Shown: in pieces, positions 46,934 through 59,254 of the stretch
Numbering within the stretch: position 1 is the stretch's first letter
Layout of the letters: the number at the start of each line of letters is the position of its first letter
Assembly: GCF_019578655.1 (NCBI RefSeq)
Contig: NC_063259.1
Span: forward strand, 21,687,277 to 21,751,276
Length of the DNA: 64,000 bases
DNA from: Ricinus communis
Lineage: Eukaryota > Streptophyta > Magnoliopsida > Malpighiales > Euphorbiaceae
Direction: 5' to 3'
The notes under the pieces: model-generated
Told to the model about the DNA's origin: nothing
Seen by the model: only the letters and a program-made list of their open reading frames with translations
Databases searched by the model: none
Program-made: the position numbers and the translations under genes

Positions 46934-47575
46934 TGATGTAAACTTTCTGTGAAAGAGAAGATTACACGCCAAGATCAATACTTATAAGGTTTGCCAAAAG
47001 TTATTTGCGGAACTATCACCCTTATTTATAAAGAAATAATATCAATAGCTATAATGAGATGAACTTAATTAATCCTAGAAACTAACAAGTTAATAGAATT
47101 AAATTAAAGTAGAAGTGAAATCAAAACCTAAACAATAAGCTTTAATCTTAAGAACACTCAAAGAAACTCTTTAAGCAAAAACAATGTTTTCTATTCAATC
47201 AAAAGGTTATTGCTTTTGCCGAACTACATAGCTCTATTTATAGAGTTTAAAATAAAATAATCTTAATCCTAGAATGACTAGGATGTGCGGCCAAGATTCT
47301 TAAATCAACAAGGAAATAAATAACTCATTAAAGAGAGGAAATAAAATATGGTCAAGATTCCTAAATAAACAAGGAAACAGATAACTCCTAAATAGATGTC
47401 ATCAGGACTCCTTGCTGGATTAGGATCTTTAGTGGAATTGGAATTCTTTGTTGAAGTAGGATTCCTTGTGCTACATGGGTTCTCATCATCAGGACTCCTT
47501 GCTGGATTAGGATATTTAGTGGAATTAGGATTCTTTGTTGAAGTAGGATTCCTTGTGGTACATGAATTCTCATCA
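46934..47575 (-). repeat. 3' LTR of the gypsy-type element
   Basis: This 642 bp reads TGATGAG... on the minus strand and ends ...TTTACATCA. It includes two tandem units of 87 bp (about 47400-47573) and is bordered by the polypurine tract at 47576-47590. Confidence 0.88.
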
Positions 47576-47752
47576 TTCCCCCTTTCTTTGAAAAGATTCG
47601 TCCTCGAATCTTGCTCGAATATTGTGAAAGAAGCAAACATATAAGCTCAAAGAACAATACTAACTCATTATCAACCTGCGTATCTTTCACAAAAGTGTTA
47701 GAGGAACTTTAGAACAAATAATACTTTCAATGCCAATAAAATCAACATGTTC
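47576..47752 (-). mobile_element. Gypsy 3' internal fragment next to the 3' LTR
   Basis: This is a partial second copy of 50702-50880. It encodes the polyprotein end (FTIFEQDSRTNLFKERGND) and the polypurine tract. It breaks off at AACATGTTCAATT, where block B begins. Confidence 0.8.
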
Positions 47753-50182
47753 AATTCTCTTCTAGAGAAAAATATCATAAAAAATAAAACGCATCGATTT
47801 ATATATACAATCGATTCTCTTATAATTAATATATCTAGTGAATAAAAATTATTATATATTAATATTATTAATTTATTAAATTCAGTTATCTTAAGAAAAA
47901 TAAAAACAGTTTTTCGGAGATTAGTTAATAAAATCTATTAATTTATTAATTCGTCATTTTCCATGTTTCTACTTGAAGAAGAAATGTTCTACAAATATAT
48001 AATATAACCCAAATTTCTTCGTTTGTAGAGAGAAGAAATGAGTTAAATCTAAAATCAAGGAAACTTTTTGGCTATTTCCTAGCTATTTAATTAATTATTG
48101 AATGAGGGATCCATATCTTTTGATCATATTGTTGCTGTTACAGCTGATAATGTATTAGACAAACTCATCTAAATGTATATATTATTTGTTTTGATCTACT
48201 ATATAATATGACGTGGTATATAATATAAAAATAATATAATATATTATTTTATATATAGAATAATGATAATAATTAATTTAATGTAGTATGTTGCATTTAG
48301 CGAGTAATAATAATAAAATGATGGAGAACAATGTTTTTAAGAATGTACGGTTGAGCAAACTAATTGAAGTGTGATTTATTAGTTAATATTTTATTTATTA
48401 TATTTTAAAATAAAAATTATAAATAATTATTAAAATTTCGTCTAAACAATTAAATAATAATATATTTTTTTAATTTAACCTACTCCATTCAATTCAACTA
48501 TAAATCTGATTAATTACGGGTCTCCAATTGAACCGATTGGTCCGGTCCAATTCGATTTTTGAAACAGTGATTGGAAATAATAGTTGTCTCCCACCCTTCA
48601 ATGGCATATAGTTGGCAGAAGTCCCTTTTGATAAGTAAACCCTGGAAGCCATTAATTACCTCTTCTTTCTTTCTTTTTTTTCTTTTTTTCTTTTTTTATC
48701 ATGTAAGCATGGAAAATCATGCCAATAATATAAAAAAAAAACAACTAGCAACGCAGATTGATCTTCTTTAAATCCCTTCGATTTTGAGCGGTTGAACCCC
48801 TCAATTTTAATTAGATACAATTATATCTTTAAACTTCTGGTCTTATTAGTATTAGGTCCCTTATTAAACAATGATTGAACATAAGTAGGAGAGAGAAATA
48901 TAAAAAAACTAATAAATTATAACTTAAGAAACACAAACATATGAACAAATATTGTTGAACATAAAAAGAAAAAACCCTATTTCTCGATTCTGTTTTGTAA
49001 TATGAAAGCCATTAAATATCATTCCTTGTGTGGACTCTAAAACAACTGTTTTTTTTTTTTTTTTGTAGTGATGCTTCCTCTTACTTGATTTCTAAACTCA
49101 AAACTTATATAGACCGAGAATTTGATCCCTTTCAAAATTTGACTCTTAAACCTTGTATCAGTATTCTTTGTAGATTGGAGGAGGGGAAGAATAACGTAGA
49201 AGACAATGTTTAATTAGGAACCATTTGCTAGCAATACTAGCAAGTGATAAGTCTAAGGCATAGGCCTGTGCTATCTATTCTACTTGGATGACCTCACCTT
49301 AATAAGAAAATAATCCTTGATTAACTAATTCGTCAGTCTGATAAGAGCTCCCACTAATGCCAAAGAGAGGAGTCAGGAGCAAGATCAGCACGCGGCTGGG
49401 GCTCGGCAGATCTAGGCTTGATAGAGGTTAGGAAAGCGCCGGAGGGAGAAAGGTCAGCAAGGTCCGGGTCGAGAGCTTCACAACGGGATGGAAGAGATAA
49501 GGTGGGAAGGGCTAGCAAAAAAGGCAAGGGCTGGAGGAACTTCTCGCAATGGATAAAAAACATCTTTAGCAGGGTAAGCCCCATCTCATTCAAAAAGAGA
49601 AAGAGCTGGATTAATCAGTTGGACTCAACTTGCCCTTTTCTTTCCTCTAGAAGGGACTACTTCTTTCTTAGATGAAATTTTATAAGAAAAGAAAGTATAG
49701 AAAAGAAGGATTTTGATTTGAGGCAATGCCTTTACCAGTTGAGTAAACAAACATAATCTCTTAATCGACATTAGTGATGGTTATGTGTGGAATGACAAGA
49801 TTAATGAAGCATTTGTGAAGATAAATAATCTAATGGAGATATAGGCACTCTTATTAGGACGGTTAGCAACAACAACAATCTCATGGAGATTATCAACTTA
49901 AGGATAGGGGGTGGCAATGAGAGGAAGGGTGACGGCTTCTCATGGTAGGGGGTTTAATTTTTAAAATTGAGGGATTTAATTGTATCAATTTTAAGTTCAA
50001 GGGCTCAATCAACAAGGATTTTAAAATTCAAGAGCTCCTTGCCAAAAAAATTGGGTAACTGTAATGGAGTTATCATCTACTTTCATGTTATTCTACGCTT
50101 AATGACAACGTTGATCCTCATAGCCACCGAAATTCATATATTAGTCCTCTAAGTTAGCAATAAAAAATTACAAAATCTATTA
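47753..50182. repeat. 2.4 kb duplicated block, copy B, inside the gypsy element
   Basis: This is a near-identical direct copy of 26943-29348. The left joint shares AATTCTCTTCTAG with copy A and AATT with the gypsy internal sequence. The right joint shares TAA with the LTR. Small differences (for example an extra run CGCATCGATTTATATATACA near 47790) show that it is not a recent perfect copy. Confidence 0.92.
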
Positions 50183-50701
50183 ATGAGATGAACTTAATTA
50201 ATCCTAGAAACTAACAAGTTAATAGAATTAAATTAAAGTAGAAGTGAAATCAAAACCTAAACAATAAACTTTAATCTCAAGAACACTCAAAGAAACTCTT
50301 TAAGCAAAAATAAGGTTTCCTATTCAATCAAAGATATATATTTGCCGAATTACATAGCTCTATTTATAGAGTTTAAAATAAAATAATCCTAATCCTAGAA
50401 TGACTAGGATATGTGGCCAAAATTCATAAATCAACAAGGAAACAAATAACTCATTAAAGAGAGGGAATAAAATATGGTCAAGATTCCTAAATAAACAAGG
50501 AAACAGATAACTCCTAAATAGATGTCATCAGGACTCCTTGCTGGATTAGGATCTTTAGTGGAATTAGGATTCTTTGTTGAAGTAGGATTCCTTGTGCTAC
50601 ATGGGTTCTCATCATCAGGACTCCTTGCTGGATTAGGATCTTTAGTGGAATTAGGATTCTTTGTTGAAGTAGGATTCCTTGTGCTACATGGGTTCTCATC
50701 A
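50183..50701 (-). repeat. Truncated LTR inside the composite element
   Basis: This LTR lacks its distal part of about 120 bp. It includes two 87 bp tandem units (50524-50697) and abuts the polypurine tract at 50702. Its broken end joins block B. Confidence 0.87.
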
Positions 50702-52089
50702 TTCCCCCTTTCTTTGAAAAGATTCATCCTCGAATCTTGCTCGAATATTGTGAAAGAAGCAAACATATAATCTCAAAGAACAATACTAACTCATTATCAA
50801 CCTGCGTATCTTTCACAAAAGTTGTTAGAGGAACTTTAGAACAAATAATACTTTCAATGCCAATAAAATCAACATGTTCAATTGGCCCAATGGCATCAAG
50901 TAAAATATTTTTATCACCAGCTCAATTTTTTCTTCATCTTCAATAATAATCTCTTCATTTTGGATTTCGCTTAAAAGTTTATCTTTTTCACCATCTTCAT
51001 TCATTATGACTTTTGTATCTTTATTGACTTTAGTAGAGAAATTTACCTTTTCTATATCATCAATATTAATTTCTAAAGATGGCTTAGACTCAGCTTTATC
51101 TTCAAGATGCTCCGATCCCTTTAAATCTTCAAAACTATTTTAAAGGCTAATCCTTAAAGATTTTATATTCTTTGAAAGTTCATCAATGAAATCTTGACGT
51201 GATTGTCTTTCTATCTTCTTTGGCTTAGGTTTAGGATTATAAAAATTTTGCAAACACTTTTCATAATAATCATCATTCTTTCATCCCCACAATCTATTAT
51301 AAGATTGATAAAGAAGATCTCGACGTCCTCTAGCAAACTCCTCCTGACAAAACATATCTTACACACAATCGCACGTGTTTAACACTCAAAGTAAAGATAT
51401 TTACTCTCGTGTTTCACTCAGTTAGGCTTTTACCCTCTTTGGCACTTATAGAGGCTAAAATAATCAAATACCTAACAACCAAAGTTGTAACGACTCAATA
51501 ACCAACGAATCAGATTTAGAACATATAAGAACACAAACTAGGTAAATGAAACTAGACTTAATGACCAAGATTAACTCCATTCAAAACTGGTCCGACGATG
51601 AATTAATGACGAACTAATTTTGATAAACAAATTAAACGAAAAGGACAGATTTGATTTACATAGAATAAAGAATGTATTTAACACTTAAGAAACAAAATGA
51701 ACGAATGAATTGGACTCTAAGAATAGCAAAGAAGACGAATTGAATAAAAGAAAATACTCTAGACAAGAAAACGAATCACAAAGAAGAAGAAACTAATGGG
51801 TTGATTTTTTTTTTTTTTTTGTAACAAAACAAGAACAAAACATATAGAGCTTAATTTGATTAAAACGTCTCGAAGACTTTGATCAAGCAAACTAAAGGAA
51901 ATGAAATAACAAAATAAAGATATCACAGACCAATTTATCTAGAACGTCTCGAAGACTTTAACCAAACAAATTGACGAAGAGAATAAGATGAAGAGAAATC
52001 TGAAAACAAAAGAGTATGTGAGTAGAAGAACAACGAAAATAACAAATAGGATATGTAACCAAACCTTGTAAGCTAGCTTTGATACCAAA
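50702..52089 (-). mobile_element. Gypsy internal region, gag-like remnant, polymerase deleted
   Basis: From the primer site (52087-52076, TGGTATCAAAGC on the minus strand) the sequence runs through an untranslated leader with Arg/Lys-rich gag-like text near 51345-51150 (RRDLLYQSYNRLWG, RQSRQDFIDELSKNIKSL). It then reaches, with stops, the polyprotein end DSRMNLFKERGND and the polypurine tract. At 1.4 kb it is far shorter than a full gag-pol, so protease, reverse transcriptase and integrase are missing. Confidence 0.65.
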
Positions 52090-52726
52090 TGATGTAAACT
52101 TTCTATGGAAGAGAAGATTACACGCTAATATCAATACTTATAAGATTTGCCAAAAGTTATTTGCGGAACTATCACCCTTATTTATAAAGAAATAAGATCA
52201 ATAGCTATAATGATATGAACTTAATTAATCCTAGAAACTAACAAGTTAATAGAATTAAATTAAGGTAGAAGTGGAATCAAAACCTAAACAATAAGCTTTA
52301 ATCTCAAGAACACTCAAAGAAACTCTTTAAGCAAAAACAAGATTTTCTATTCAATCAAAAGGTTATTGCTTTTGCCGAATTACATTATTTATAGAGTTTA
52401 AAATAAAATAATCTTAATCCTAGAATGACTAGGATATGCGGCCGAGATTCCTAAATCAACAAGGAAACAAATAACTCCTTAAAGAGTGGCAATAAGATAT
52501 GATCAAGATTCCTAAATAAATAAGGAAACAGATAACTCCTAAATATATGTCATCAGGACTCCTTGCTGGATTAGGATCTTTAGTGGAATTAGGATTCTTT
52601 GTTGAAGTAGGATTCCTTGTGCTACATGGGTTTTCATCATCAGGACTCCTTGCTGGATTAGGATCTTTAGTGGAATTAGGATTCTTTGTTAAAGTAGGAT
52701 TCCTTGTGCTACATGAATTCTCATCA
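52090..52726 (-). repeat. 5' LTR of the gypsy-type element
   Basis: This 637 bp has TG...CA ends, is followed on its 3' side by AA and the tRNA-Met primer site, and has two 87 bp tandem units (about 52551-52724). Its outer end abuts CTAAA (52727-52731). Confidence 0.9.
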
Positions 52727-52782
52727 CTAAATGTGCATTTTTTTTTTGTCGTCTCGTATTAGAGAAAAGTCCTCTCAATGCT
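52727..52782 (-). pseudogene. Plastid-derived 23S rRNA fragment, copy 1, second part
   Basis: This continues 46817-46933 after the retroelement. The plus strand GTCTCGTATTAGAGAAAAGT then CCTCTCAATGCT corresponds to the complement of the sarcin-ricin loop region (plastid form CTCTCGTACTAGGGAAAGGT). The first five bases, CTAAA, are the target duplication. Confidence 0.8.
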
Positions 52783-52789
52783 AAAAAGA

Positions 52790-54382
52790 AAAATAAATAA
52801 TAACAAAAAACAATTCTAATTCCAAATTAAAAAAAAAAAAAGAAATAGTTTAAGTAGAAACCAAAATAATGATTAAAATTTGTTCTAATTGCAAAAATAA
52901 ATAAAATCAAATCAAATTACATATAAAAAAAATCAGTTATGGTTGCAAGTAAAGAAAAACCCAGTTGGTTGGCCAAATGTTGATCAAATTTTTCATATTT
53001 AATATTCAAGTTAAAAAATTGTTCAAAGGACTATATAAGAACTAAAGCGGGTGCCGATTTAGAATTAGTAACTGATAACTGATTTAGTCTAAATGAGTTT
53101 CCGTCAATTCTTCCTTTTAGGATTTTTATTTATTAAATGAAAGTTTGTTTGATTGTTTTATTTATTTAAATAACATTATTTTAAAATTAGTTAGTAACAA
53201 CCTATTTAATTGATTTCATACATTTTTTTTTATAATTCATAATAGATAATTATTGTTTTGAAACTATAAAAATAGAAATTTTCCATTAGTGAAATTCCAG
53301 TCCCTACTTTTGGAAATAGATTTGTATTGCTCCAATCATGAAGGTATGACACTTGTTTTGCTAGTTGTGTGTGTTAAATAGCTATTACCTATTTCAAAGA
53401 AAATCTAAATTCCACCCAATATTTAAATCCCTAGATTATTTCTCTTTCCTAATTTAATTCATGTTTGGCTAGGTTGATAATGTAGTTGGAAACTAATAGC
53501 TCATAGCTAATTAATAGCTGGTATAATTGATAAATTAAACCGTTTGATAAAATTTTATTAATTGTTGTTAATATATTATATGATTACTGATAGTATAATT
53601 ATCCTTTCAAAGGTATAAATTTTGTTATATTCTTACTTAAACAAATAAATAAAATTTGCTTTGCCCTAAAATCAGCAGTCTCCTTCATAATATTTGTAAC
53701 TAAATCCTCTAACAATGATTTCTTCTTTTCTTGAGGTTGAAATTCAAGTGAGGCCTCAACATTTTGATTGCTATTCCATGAAAGATTAAGATGATTTCTT
53801 CATCCCGGACTATAAGTATTTGAGAAATATAATTAGCTTGTTTTAATATTTTTTATTGAAGAATATATAAAAGAATATAGGAGAGTTTATAATCTAAAAG
53901 GACAAACTCATTAATTTAATTTATTTTAGACTCAAATTAGAATATATTTCCTGACCTATTCACAGTCTCTCATTCCTAATCCTTGAGTCTATGGATTTCT
54001 ACATAATGTCATTTTATAAAAGTGTGCTAAACTATATAACTAACTAATATACGAGACGTAAAGGATTAGAGATATGATACATATTTTTATAAAATTATTT
54101 TATAAGTGTACTAACCTATATAACTTCCTCATGCACACCTTTCACAACAAGTACGAGACTCGGAGGATTATATCATTTTTTTATTTAGGTGAATGAGAAA
54201 TATAATCTATATTTAATAAAAGAGAAAAAAAATTCATTTTTTTTTTTAAAAATTGAATGTTCTGAAAAAATCGGAATAGGAGAATACTCATCTTGGGGTA
54301 GACTTACTGCTTAGATGCTTTTAACAGTTGTCCGCTTTGCACTTGGTTATCCAACATTTACCGTGGCACGATAATTGGTATA
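52790..54382. repeat. Tandem duplication, left flank copy 2 (matches 45300-46928)
   Basis: The second copy starts directly after the 23S fragment of copy 1, at AAATAAATAATAACAAAAA, with only A-rich shared sequence at the joint. It has independent substitutions and small deletions relative to copy 1. Confidence 0.92.
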
Positions 54383-54387
54383 CTAAA
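54271..54387 (-). pseudogene. Plastid-derived 23S rRNA fragment, copy 2, first part
   Basis: This has the same fragment and breakpoint as 46817-46933, with small differences (CCGTGGCACG here, CCGTGGGACG in copy 1). It runs into CTAAA and then a solo LTR. Confidence 0.8.
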
Positions 54388-55024
54388 TGATGTAAACCTT
54401 CTGTGGAAGAGAAGATTACACGTCAAGATCAATACTTATAAGGTTTGCCAAAAGTTATTTGCGGAACTATCACCCTTATTTATAAAGAAATAAGATCAAT
54501 AGCTATAATGATATGAACTTAATTAATCCTAGAAACTAACAAGTTAATAGAATTAAATTAAGGTAGAAGTGAAATCAAAACTTAAACAATAAGCTTTAAT
54601 ATTAAGAACACTCAAAAAAACTCTTTAAGCAAAAACAAGGTTTTCTATTCAATCAAAAGGTTATTGTTTTTGCCGAATTACATTATTTATAGAGTTTAAA
54701 ACAAAATAATCTTAATCCTAAAATGACTAGGATATGCGGCCAAGATTCCTAAATCGACAAGGAAACAAATAACTCCTTAAAGAGTGGGAATAAGATATAA
54801 TCAAGATTCCTAAATAAACAAGGAAACAGATAACTCCTAAATAGATGTCATCAGGACTCCTTGCTGGATTAGGATCTTTAGTGGAATTAGGATTCTTTGT
54901 TGAAGTAAGATTCATTGTGCTACATGGGTTCTCATCATCAGGACTCCTTGCTGGATTAGGATCTTTAGTGGAATTAGGATTCTTTGTTGAAGTAGGATTC
55001 CTTGTGCTACATGAGTTCTCATCA
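54388..55024 (-). mobile_element. Solo LTR of the same gypsy-type family, same insertion site
   Basis: This 637 bp LTR has TG...CA ends and two 87 bp units (about 54848-55020), flanked by CTAAA at 54383-54387 and 55025-55029. It has no internal region, so it is the product of LTR-LTR recombination. Confidence 0.9.
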
Positions 55025-55080
55025 CTAAAGGTGCATTTTTTTGTGTCGTCTCGTATTAGAGAAAAGTCCTCTCAATGCTA
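55025..55080 (-). pseudogene. Plastid-derived 23S rRNA fragment, copy 2, second part
   Basis: This continues the copy 2 fragment after the solo LTR (GTCTCGTATTAGAGAAAAGT), ending at CAATGCTA. Here the flanking DNA continues uninterrupted to the right, so this is the original right border. Confidence 0.8.
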
Positions 55081-56105
55081 AAAAGAAAAGTTAGAGGATG
55101 GTTTTATTTATTTCTAAAGCAGTGGAATATTGGTCTCGAATTCAAACATGATCAAACTAGTGTCGAATTTAAAGCTGCTAAGCACCTAGGAGATTCTCTT
55201 TTACATTCAATAAAAATATGAACATGCTTTTGCTTTGGCAAATTATAACGTTATATGTAAGAGAAAGAAAATATATATATCAATCAAGAATCCCCCCATT
55301 CACTGCAGTAGTGAATGATTGTCCGAATCATGGATTCCAAGAAAGTGACATGAGAATATAACATTCTGATGTTTGGTTTGCTGGAAAATATTGTACATCC
55401 AAAAAGAAAGTTGCTTTCTTGAATTGGTGGTCCACCATAATTTAGCATGCACATAGTTTTTTTAAAAAAATCAACTGGGATGCATGTAATATTGGATTTG
55501 AATGTATATTGCTTTCTATTAGATTTAATTTCAATTGGAGAAAAAGAAATGTCACTTAGGGTGGCATTAGAATTATGAGGACTAATTTATGTGCTTAGGA
55601 AATAAGGCTCCTTTTTCACAAGTTGAGATTCCTTCTTCACAAGTTAACTATCAAAATATAATATATAGTTTTGAGGATATGTAATTGTGGTCCGTATTGT
55701 TTCTATACATAAAAAAAAGGACAAATTGAGAGTTTATGATGATTAATCATTCAACTCTCCTAGGCTCCTTTGTGATTATTTAGTCAACCTCTATGAGTTT
55801 AGGGCCATTAGCCTCATCTATTGCCTAGAATACTAGTAAGGAGAAAAACTAAATATTTATATACATTATTGCATTTGATTATTATAAATATTTGATTAAA
55901 AATAAAAATACAAAAGTTGAATGGAATAATAGGTGAGGGTTAGTATCTTCAATCTAATACTTTAGGAGATAGACAATGATTATAGAAAGTTGACACATGG
56001 GCGAAAAGGCACGTGTTGAAACATGGTAGCCCCTTGACAAAGAAGACCCAAGTACCTGGATAGATGATAACTCGAAGTATGATAGTTTGGAGAAATGTGA
56101 AGAGA

Positions 56106-56140
<35 letters not shown>

Positions 56141-59100
56141 TCATATGAATTTTTTTCCCTTTTTATATAAATTGTTTTGTAACTTTTAAGTTATTTATTT
56201 AAATTGTGATGAATTTAAAAATTTATATATAAAAAAACTACTAAAAGATATATTAAGAGTATTAAAGAAATGTATTAACTATTCTAAAAGAATATAAATT
56301 AATATTAAAAGTGTTATATAATTTTATACTTAACCATTTAATATTTTAATTATTTTTCTCATCCTATTATCATAAGAACTATTCTAAAAATTTTAATTCA
56401 TTTCTTAGAGTTATAAATTTAATCTAATTTTTGTAAAAAATCTCTATAATTTTTTTCATTTATTTAATTACTTTAAAGTCTTCTTTTTACTCTCCTTCAT
56501 AAGAATTATACTAACATTTTTAATATATCTTTAATTTAATATTTATATATTTTTTATTCAATTTTATAAAAAGAACTATAATTTTCACATTTTAATGTAG
56601 ATATTTATATATGTATCTAAATAATTTATAATTAATAAACTACTACATCCATGTTAACGTCTAATTCACATAAATACTTTATGGCTAAACACATAAATGG
56701 ATCCTTGAACTTGTTCCTGTTTGTAATTGGCTCTCCGAATTCAAAGGGTCATTTATGTATTTAGTATTTATTTTATATTTTGAATATATTATTATTTTAT
56801 TAAACTTACATGTTTTTAGATGGCGTAAAATATACGTGCATAATATTAATGATTAAAAGTTTTAAAACTAATAGTCCGTAAAATTGAAAAGTTCAATTGA
56901 ATTAAAGTTGAGATCGTGAGATTAATTACAAAAACGAAACAAGTAACTCCCGTCAAAAAATAAGTTCAGGGACCCATTTATGTATTTAGTTATATTTTAT
57001 TCATATAAAATAATTTTCCCTCAAAAAATAGACACTAGACTATTTTATTATTATAATCAACTTATTAATTACTATTTTTTATTCATATATTATATTTTCA
57101 TCTCAAATATAATTAAAGTACAAGTAAATAAAAAGGTTTTAAAAAAAATATTTTTAGAATTGTATTACAAAATTTATAATTCTTAATAATTGATAATTAT
57201 TTACTTATTTTGATTAAGAAATTAATATTTTTATATATTAAAATGTTTAATTTCATATTTTTATATAAATTTATATTTATATCTGAATAATTTATTTTTT
57301 ATAATATTATAAATATTTATATTAATTTTAATTAATGTAAATATCGTTTTTATGTAAAAATGACTTCCATCCAAAGGACAGATATCGAGCTAGTTTTATG
57401 AGTATTTGAGAGAGTTAGACAACAATTTATAACTTAGAAATAATATTAAAATAAAATAATATTATAACAATCCATAAAATAATAAATTCTGAAATTTTTC
57501 TATTTATAAATAAAAAATTAAAATCCAGAAAAATGAAGAATTTTGAAGGATAATAAGATTTTATAAAAATTATTGATTTAAACTTTTTTTTTTTACTCAC
57601 TAAACAATTGATTTAAGTTTCACTAGTTTTATAATATTTTTCATTCTAAATCTATCAATCCAAACGATGTCTTAATATCCCAACTAATAAAGTTTCCATC
57701 TATTTTGAGAAAGGAGGTTGGTATTTATGACATTAATAAAATAATTAATTACGTTGATTTATCATATCATAGAGCAAAATTGATTGATAATAGCATAAAG
57801 TAAAGAATTGATACATGAAAAGAAAAAACATTTTCATAAAAAATAGACGGTGATAAATTGAATTATGAAAAGCAGGGCCATTGTTGAGTGTAAAGATTTG
57901 AACAAAAGGTAGAGGAGGAAGTGCTTTTCCTTATACCAACATAGGGACGAAACTGTTTATTTCTTTATAAACATAGGGACCGAAAAGTTTGTAAATAAAC
58001 TTCAGGAACTAAACTGTCAGACATATTCAAACTTCAACAGGAAAAAAAAAAAAAAAAAAAGAAGGTTAATTTGAAAAGGGCAGAGACTTTTATGTGAAAA
58101 GTTATATATATAAGTACTTTGAATGTGCAATAATAACATTCTTTTGAAATAGTATACTGTCTTTTACAACAAAAAAAAAAAGGAAATTGTTATTATTATT
58201 TTCTTAATTTTGTTTATATTATTTCTTTTTATATTTTGTTTATACTGACATTTCTTTAGAAAATCCCTTTTTAGACTATTTTGTTTACTTTTTTAATTTT
58301 ATGAAAGTCCACATGCAATAGCTCTTTTCTGCTACAAGTTTGTATCACTTTACTTTTCCCAGGAACAAAAATGGTTGCTTGTATTTCAATTTCTAGTTTT
58401 ATAAGAGACAGAATATTAAAAATATATTACTTAACTTTTAAGATAATATATTATTATGAAATTTATCGTTTTATTTTTGTATTTTTATATTTAATATTCA
58501 TGAATAGAAAAATATTACATGTATTTATAGTAGTGCATTTAATGATAATAAAAAAAGTGAATTAGGATGAAAGATAAAAATAATGGTATCATAAATTTGT
58601 TAGAAAAAAAAGAATATAAAATTATATTCACTCAAAAAATATGTCAAACTTATACTAACAATATATTAAAAAATATATTAACATACACTTAAAATATATA
58701 AAATTAAAAATAAAAATAAAATAAAAAAATCGATGTAAGTTTTGTATTTATAATAGCTATATAAATTTGATAACAATAAAAAGCGAATAGAAATGAAAAT
58801 TATAATATTATTATAATGTCATAATTTTATTAAGAAAAATGATATTAAAATAATATTAAAATACAGTTGAAAAGATATTATATAAATAAAATATTTACAC
58901 CTCGATAACCGTATAAATAAACATGAAAATCTTAGATTGTATAAATAAAATCTCATAATTCATTACTCGTAAGTATATATATATATATATAAATTTTATT
59001 CATTTTTTTGCAATGAACACGAAAAATATTTATAATAATAATACAAAATTCACTTATTGATAGATACTGCAGCATCCGTCAGAAATTTGAAATTGATTTT

Positions 59101-59254
59101 AATTCCATTAATCGATATATATTACCGAGCAATTTTATTAAAATTTATTCGTATATGCATTAGAAATTTTATATTGTTAAAAAATAAAATAAAAAAGTGG
59201 TGTTATAATAACGGGTTCTACACTTCACCGATTTACTTTTTAACTCCAACCTAC
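55081..59254. other. AT-rich intergenic DNA, no gene
   Basis: No supported gene. It includes the TA run at 56109-56138, an A-run near 58040-58060 and short AT repeats. About 55090-56060 is less AT-rich but not recognisable. Confidence 0.5.
56109..56138. repeat. (TA)n microsatellite
   Basis: A TA dinucleotide run of about 30 bp. Confidence 0.9.

Larger units (their letters stand above)
46934..52726 (-). mobile_element. Composite Ty3/gypsy-type LTR element with inserted 2.4 kb block
   Basis: In element orientation (leftward) the order is: 5' LTR 52726-52090, tRNA-Met primer site 52087-52076, internal DNA to 50702, a truncated internal LTR 50701-50183, a foreign block 50182-47753, a second stretch of 3' internal DNA 47752-47576, and the 3' LTR 47575-46934. 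The outer ends are TG...CA and lie inside a CTAAA target duplication (46929-46933 and 52727-52731). The polypurine tract AAAGAAAGGGGG lies next to the LTR twice. Most polymerase sequence is absent, so it is non-autonomous. The gypsy call rests on the DSRMNLFKERGND polyprotein end. Confidence 0.85.

Noticed and set aside
47305..47690. Open frames on both strands in the LTR region, repeated at 50431-50770, 52547-52762 and 54727-55081
   Set aside because: They exist because two 87-bp tandem units (a multiple of three) lie in each LTR. They are not independent genes.
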